From CBDEFX01 sp965237635 (lineage in GTDB: Bacteria > Chloroflexota > Dehalococcoidia > Lucifugimonadales > CAUZJF01): a stretch of 64,000 nucleotides of DNA. The notes below the pieces were generated by a model. It was not told the DNA's origin. It did no database searches and was given only the letters and a program-made list of their open reading frames with translations. Location: the NCBI GenBank assembly GCA_965237635.1, contig CBDEFX010000002.1:1302001-1366000 (forward strand). The letters run 5' to 3'. Below, piece after piece: positions 61,368 to 64,000 of the stretch; position 1 is the first letter of the stretch, and each line of letters opens with the position of its first letter. A program made the translations under genes and the position numbers.

Positions 61368-61419
61368 TCCTCTTTCACGCCGAGGGGCAGCTCGTTTTCG
61401 ATGTTTGCTCCGCGCCCTC

Positions 61420-61508
61420 GTGTTCGACGAGCTCGTAACGAACGGAACCCCCAACACCCGTTCATCCCGAGTAGTCCCGATTCGGAATCGGGACGTATCG
61501 AGGGACGC
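61420..61508 (+). repeat. Dispersed repeat, family A, copy 3
   Basis: Carries the core GTCCCGATTC / GAATCGGGAC, a paired change from the GATGCC core in other copies, inside TCGACGAGCTCGTAACGAACGG and CCGAGTA ... GTATCGAGGG. Paired changes mean that the hairpin is kept. The gap 61368-61574 has no other feature. Confidence 0.7.
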
Positions 61509-61574
61509 TCTGGAGCTACAGTCCGATGCCTCACCATTAATCATGTGCAGTAGACTGCTCGTGTTAGGTGATTC

Positions 61575-61820
61575 GTGAGCCGTAATAAGGACCGCGAGCG
61601 ATTCGAGGCTATGAGGGGCCTTGACCCTGACTACAAGGGATTTCGTGGAGCACGGGACGAGCCTACGAGACCAGGCAAGACACCCCTGGAGGCGGTCACC
61701 TGTAGCGTCTGCGGTCGCAAGCGCAACGTCCCGAGGGGTGTCGCGCTGGAACAAGGATCCAAGTACGTATGTGCAAGCTGCCAGGAAGAGGGTAGGGCAC
61801 CCGCCAACGCAAGACCGTGA
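61575..61820 (+). CDS. Small zinc-ribbon protein
   Basis: An 81-residue product from GTG 61575 with C-x2-C pairs VTCSVCGRKR and YVCASCQEE, fitting one zinc ribbon; the N-terminal half is charged and probably unstructured (NKDRERFEAMRGLDPDY). It belongs to the many small uncharacterised zinc-ribbon proteins; no role can be given. Ribosome site weak (AGGTGA). Confidence 0.6.
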   Translation: MSRNKDRERFEAMRGLDPDYKGFRGARDEPTRPGKTPLEAVTCSVCGRKRNVPRGVALEQGSKYVCASCQEEGRAPANARP

Positions 61821-61826
61821 AGGCTG

Positions 61827-62233
61827 CTATCCGGCCGGCTCCGCCTGATACACGGTCGCCTCGCCCCGCAGGACTTCTTCTCCGTGCTGGTTCGTGACCA
61901 CGAAGCCGATATCCGCGATGGGCCGGTCCTCGTGTATTGACTTTACGGTGCCCTCAGCCCGAATCGTATCGCCTATGTATACGGGCTTTGGGAAGTCCCA
62001 CCGCTGGTTCACGAATACCGTTCCCGCTCCCGGCATATCCATCGCTACGAGTGCGTGTAAAAGCCCGGTCGTTATGCCGCCCTGGGCGATAAGCCGCCCG
62101 AAGCGCGTGCGGCCGGCGAACTCAACGTCGAAATGGAGCGGGTTGTAGTCGCCGGTTATCTCGGCATACGCCGTACCATGTTCTCGGTCACTGTCATCTC
62201 TCTGACGGCTTTTTGTCCGACGGCAAGTTCCAT
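61827..62233 (-). CDS. MaoC-like (R)-hydratase with frameshift
   Basis: Hot-dog fold MaoC dehydratases hydrate enoyl-CoA thioesters. The main frame shows AYAEITGDYNPLHFDVEFA with the catalytic Asp/His pair (GDYNPLH) and RFGRLIAQGGITTGLL, and ends at 61827. The conserved N-terminus MELAVGQKAVREMTVTE is read from ATG 62233 in another frame (GGGAG five bases before) and stops at TAA soon after. Adding one base in the CC near 62171-62172 restores MVRAYAEITGDYN. The intact protein would have 135 residues. Either a pseudogene or a sequence indel. Confidence 0.75.
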
Positions 62234-62275
62234 TACATCTCCCAAGAAACGTTCCAGGGATCGATCTGCAAACGG

Positions 62276-63421
62276 TCAACGTCGGCCCCCTGCTAGATGG
62301 GTGGCCTCCGGCAGACCTCGGAGGCGCAGCATGGCCCAGATGCCAAACGCGGGTCCAAGCGCCAATGTAACGAAGGCCAGAGACCAGCCCTGAACGGCCA
62401 CGAATATCGGCACCAGTTGGATCGCGAATAACGTTAGTAGGAAACCAACGGCGGTCTGAATTGTCAAGGCGGTCCCAACGTACTCCGGCGGGCTCAGCTC
62501 GGTGATGGCGGCCGAGAACTGAGCGGAGTCAGCCACCACGGTCAGCCCCCAGACCACCAGCACTGTTGCTAGCACAGCCAGCGGCGCATCAAGGAGGGCG
62601 GCCGCTATCAGCGCAGCACTTCCGCTCAACGCCATGGCCCCAGACGCAATGGCCGTTCGTCCAAAACGGTCCGCGAGCACGCCCCCGATGACGCTCCCGA
62701 CTCCCCCGGCCGCGATCACGCCGAAAGCAATAGTCCCGGCCAGGGAGGGCCCATAGGACCGCGACTCCAGGGCCCCTACCAGAAAGATTGGGACCCAGGT
62801 CCACATAGCGTAGATCTCCCACTGGTGCCCGAGATAGCCGAGATTCGCCAATCTGACGCCTCGTTGCGCCAGAGAACGGACTGCAAACCTGGGATCGAAC
62901 CGGGCCTGGGAAGTGGCGAAAGGGCCGTCCCTGACCAGACCGAGGACGATCACCGCGCCGGCGGTCGCCAGAATTGACGAGACGAGCACCACACTCTGCC
63001 AGTGAAGATCGGTCAGAGAGTTCACTAGATGGGGCGATGCGGAGCCCACTGTCAGCGCCCCCACCAGGAGCCCAATGGCAACGCCACGGTGGCGCCGAGA
63101 CCAGGTGGCCGCAAGCTTCATACCGGGTGGGTACACGCCAGCTAGGAACATGCCGGTGAGAAAGCGGAGCGGGATGCCTACCGCCAGTCCGTCGGCGGCC
63201 AGCGCAAATGCGGCGTTCGAAGCGGCGCCAAGAATCGCCGCCAGCGCGAATAGACGCCGCGTGTTGACGATGTCGGGCAGATTCAGGAAGGCGCTCAGAA
63301 AGGTGCCAGCCACGAACCCTATCTGGACCGACATGGTGAGCCACGCGGCGCTGGTCGTTGAGAGGCTCCATTCCTCTTCGAGAGTCGGAACGACAGCCGA
63401 GGCGCTGAACCACAGGGTCAT
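62276..63421 (-). CDS. MFS transporter, start unclear
   Basis: A multi-span permease with typical MFS features: GVYPPGMKLAATWSRRHRGVAIGLLVG (loop 2-3-like), VGSVIGGVLADRFGRTA and about twelve predicted spans. The ATG at 63421 lies inside the first membrane helix (AELLC-MTLWFSASAVVP), so the real start is upstream; the same frame stays open to a TAG near 63571 (WRALGFLALAELL) but offers no ATG, GTG or TTG. CTG 63544 or a lost base are the explanations. Substrate unknown, similarity to nitrate/cyanate-like porters only general. Confidence 0.75.
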   Translation of the reverse strand: MTLWFSASAVVPTLEEEWSLSTTSAAWLTMSVQIGFVAGTFLSAFLNLPDIVNTRRLFALAAILGAASNAAFALAADGLAVGIPLRFLTGMFLAGVYPPGMKLAATWSRRHRGVAIGLLVGALTVGSASPHLVNSLTDLHWQSVVLVSSILATAGAVIVLGLVRDGPFATSQARFDPRFAVRSLAQRGVRLANLGYLGHQWEIYAMWTWVPIFLVGALESRSYGPSLAGTIAFGVIAAGGVGSVIGGVLADRFGRTAIASGAMALSGSAALIAAALLDAPLAVLATVLVVWGLTVVADSAQFSAAITELSPPEYVGTALTIQTAVGFLLTLFAIQLVPIFVAVQGWSLAFVTLALGPAFGIWAMLRLRGLPEATHLAGGRR

Positions 63422-63671
63422 GCACAGTAGCTCGGCAAGCGCCAGAAAGCCTAGGGCTCGCCACTGAGCAGGGGTCCCTTCTACTTTGTCGGCCGGTAGC
63501 TCGTTTGCGGTCGTGAAAGCACCTTCCGTTTCTGACGGGGCCAGCGATTGGCACGCGTTACCGCGCTATGCGGATTCGAATCGGCGGAGCGGGGTCGGAT
63601 AGGCAATAGGGGTCAACGATGGTACATCGTTGTGGTAGAGGGATTGCTTCAGTCCCACCGGCGGTTCCAGA

Positions 63672-64000
63672 CTACGCCGGAGGCGGCAGGTCGTCGTTTA
63701 GTAGCCTCTGGTCCAGCTCCCACAGAGCAGTCCTATCGTTGTCCCAATGCAGCAGACGCTCACCCTCGATATATTCTACCCACCTATGGTCAGAGTGCTC
63801 ATATGACAGAGCGATCTCGACATCGGCGCCCTCAATGGCAAAGTAGTACCCTGGGACTACATATTGGTCCTTGGGCCAGAGCCGCCATGCCTTGAAGTGA
63901 AAAACCGGGACCGACGCCGCCGTTTTCAGCGCGAAGAAGCTTGCGGAGGCCGGGATATTCGCCTCCTCAAGGGCTTCGCGCTTCGCGGCCTCGACCGGCG
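63672..64000 (-). CDS. Nudix hydrolase, C-terminal part
   Basis: The gene enters from the right edge. The visible 109 residues begin at the end of a Nudix box (AAKREALEEANIP), then FFALKTAASVPVFHF and SYEHSDHRWVEYIEGERLLHWD, resembling dihydroneopterin triphosphate or dATP pyrophosphohydrolases. Only half of the box is visible, so the substrate class is tentative. Confidence 0.8.
   Translation of the reverse strand, partial: PVEAAKREALEEANIPASASFFALKTAASVPVFHFKAWRLWPKDQYVVPGYYFAIEGADVEIALSYEHSDHRWVEYIEGERLLHWDNDRTALWELDQRLLNDDLPPPA

Noticed and set aside
62165..62233. Selenocysteine or programmed readthrough explaining the broken MaoC gene
   Set aside because: The short frame ends at TAA, not TGA, and a one-base insertion restores the family sequence.
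62589..63554. Open frame overlapping the MFS gene in another frame, starting with GTG
   Set aside because: Arg/Pro-rich without membrane spans; the MFS frame has helices and family motifs.

Overview
The window looks like a chromosomal segment of a GC-rich bacterium, most plausibly a Chloroflexota member of the Dehalococcoidia / SAR202 type. This assignment is an inference from gene content: a lean division cluster, hydantoinase A/B genes, Ldh_2-type dehydrogenase, several sugar-acting enzymes of poorly described families, duplicated DppB-type permeases, and L33-SecE-NusG-L11-L1-L10-L12 behind tRNA-Thr/Tyr/Thr and EF-Tu. Most genes have good Shine-Dalgarno sites and many start with GTG or TTG. 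No phage, plasmid or CRISPR signature was seen.

Left part (1-8.1 kb): the 5' part of zwf, then a compact threonine synthase - NIL domain - MoaD/ThiS-like trio that resembles a sulfur-carrier amino-acid module, a lone methyltransferase, a minus-strand rsmH-ftsA-ftsZ cell-division group ending in a strong terminator, and a MogA/MoaB-type molybdopterin gene.

Catabolic region (8.1-43 kb): a minus-strand group encodes three paralogous DppB-type permeases, a seven-kelch lipoprotein and a glycosidase-like protein. It is divergent from a large family 5 solute-binding lipoprotein. It is followed by a sulfatase-superfamily protein with Thr in the catalytic Cys position, a GH43/32-like propeller, a second copy of the glycosidase-like protein, a P-loop kinase, an Ldh_2 dehydrogenase, a ureohydrolase, a lactonase, an SDR, a GH38-like (DUF5054) enzyme, a transaldolase, a DegT aminotransferase, HyuA-HyuB with a small Cys-rich protein, a GNAT enzyme with an apparent frameshift, a beta-helix protein, fumarase and an alpha/beta hydrolase. 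No transporter ATPase is present.

Housekeeping part (43-64 kb): threonine aldolase, a hicB-hicA pair, rarA, selA, then a coaE - MoxR ATPase - Nudix - giant VWA protein operon, a REP-associated transposase (RAYT) embedded in REP palindromes, speD-speB, the tRNA-tuf-ribosomal-protein operon with an L10 leader and an L10 protein with a long acidic tail, a small zinc-ribbon protein, a frameshifted MaoC gene, an MFS permease and the end of a Nudix gene.

Intergenic DNA is rich in dispersed repeats: REP palindromes related to those around the RAYT gene, and three composite repeat families. Two genes (GNAT and MaoC) look frameshifted by loss of one base in a short G/C run, and the MFS gene lacks a usable start, so sequence or assembly indels must be considered.
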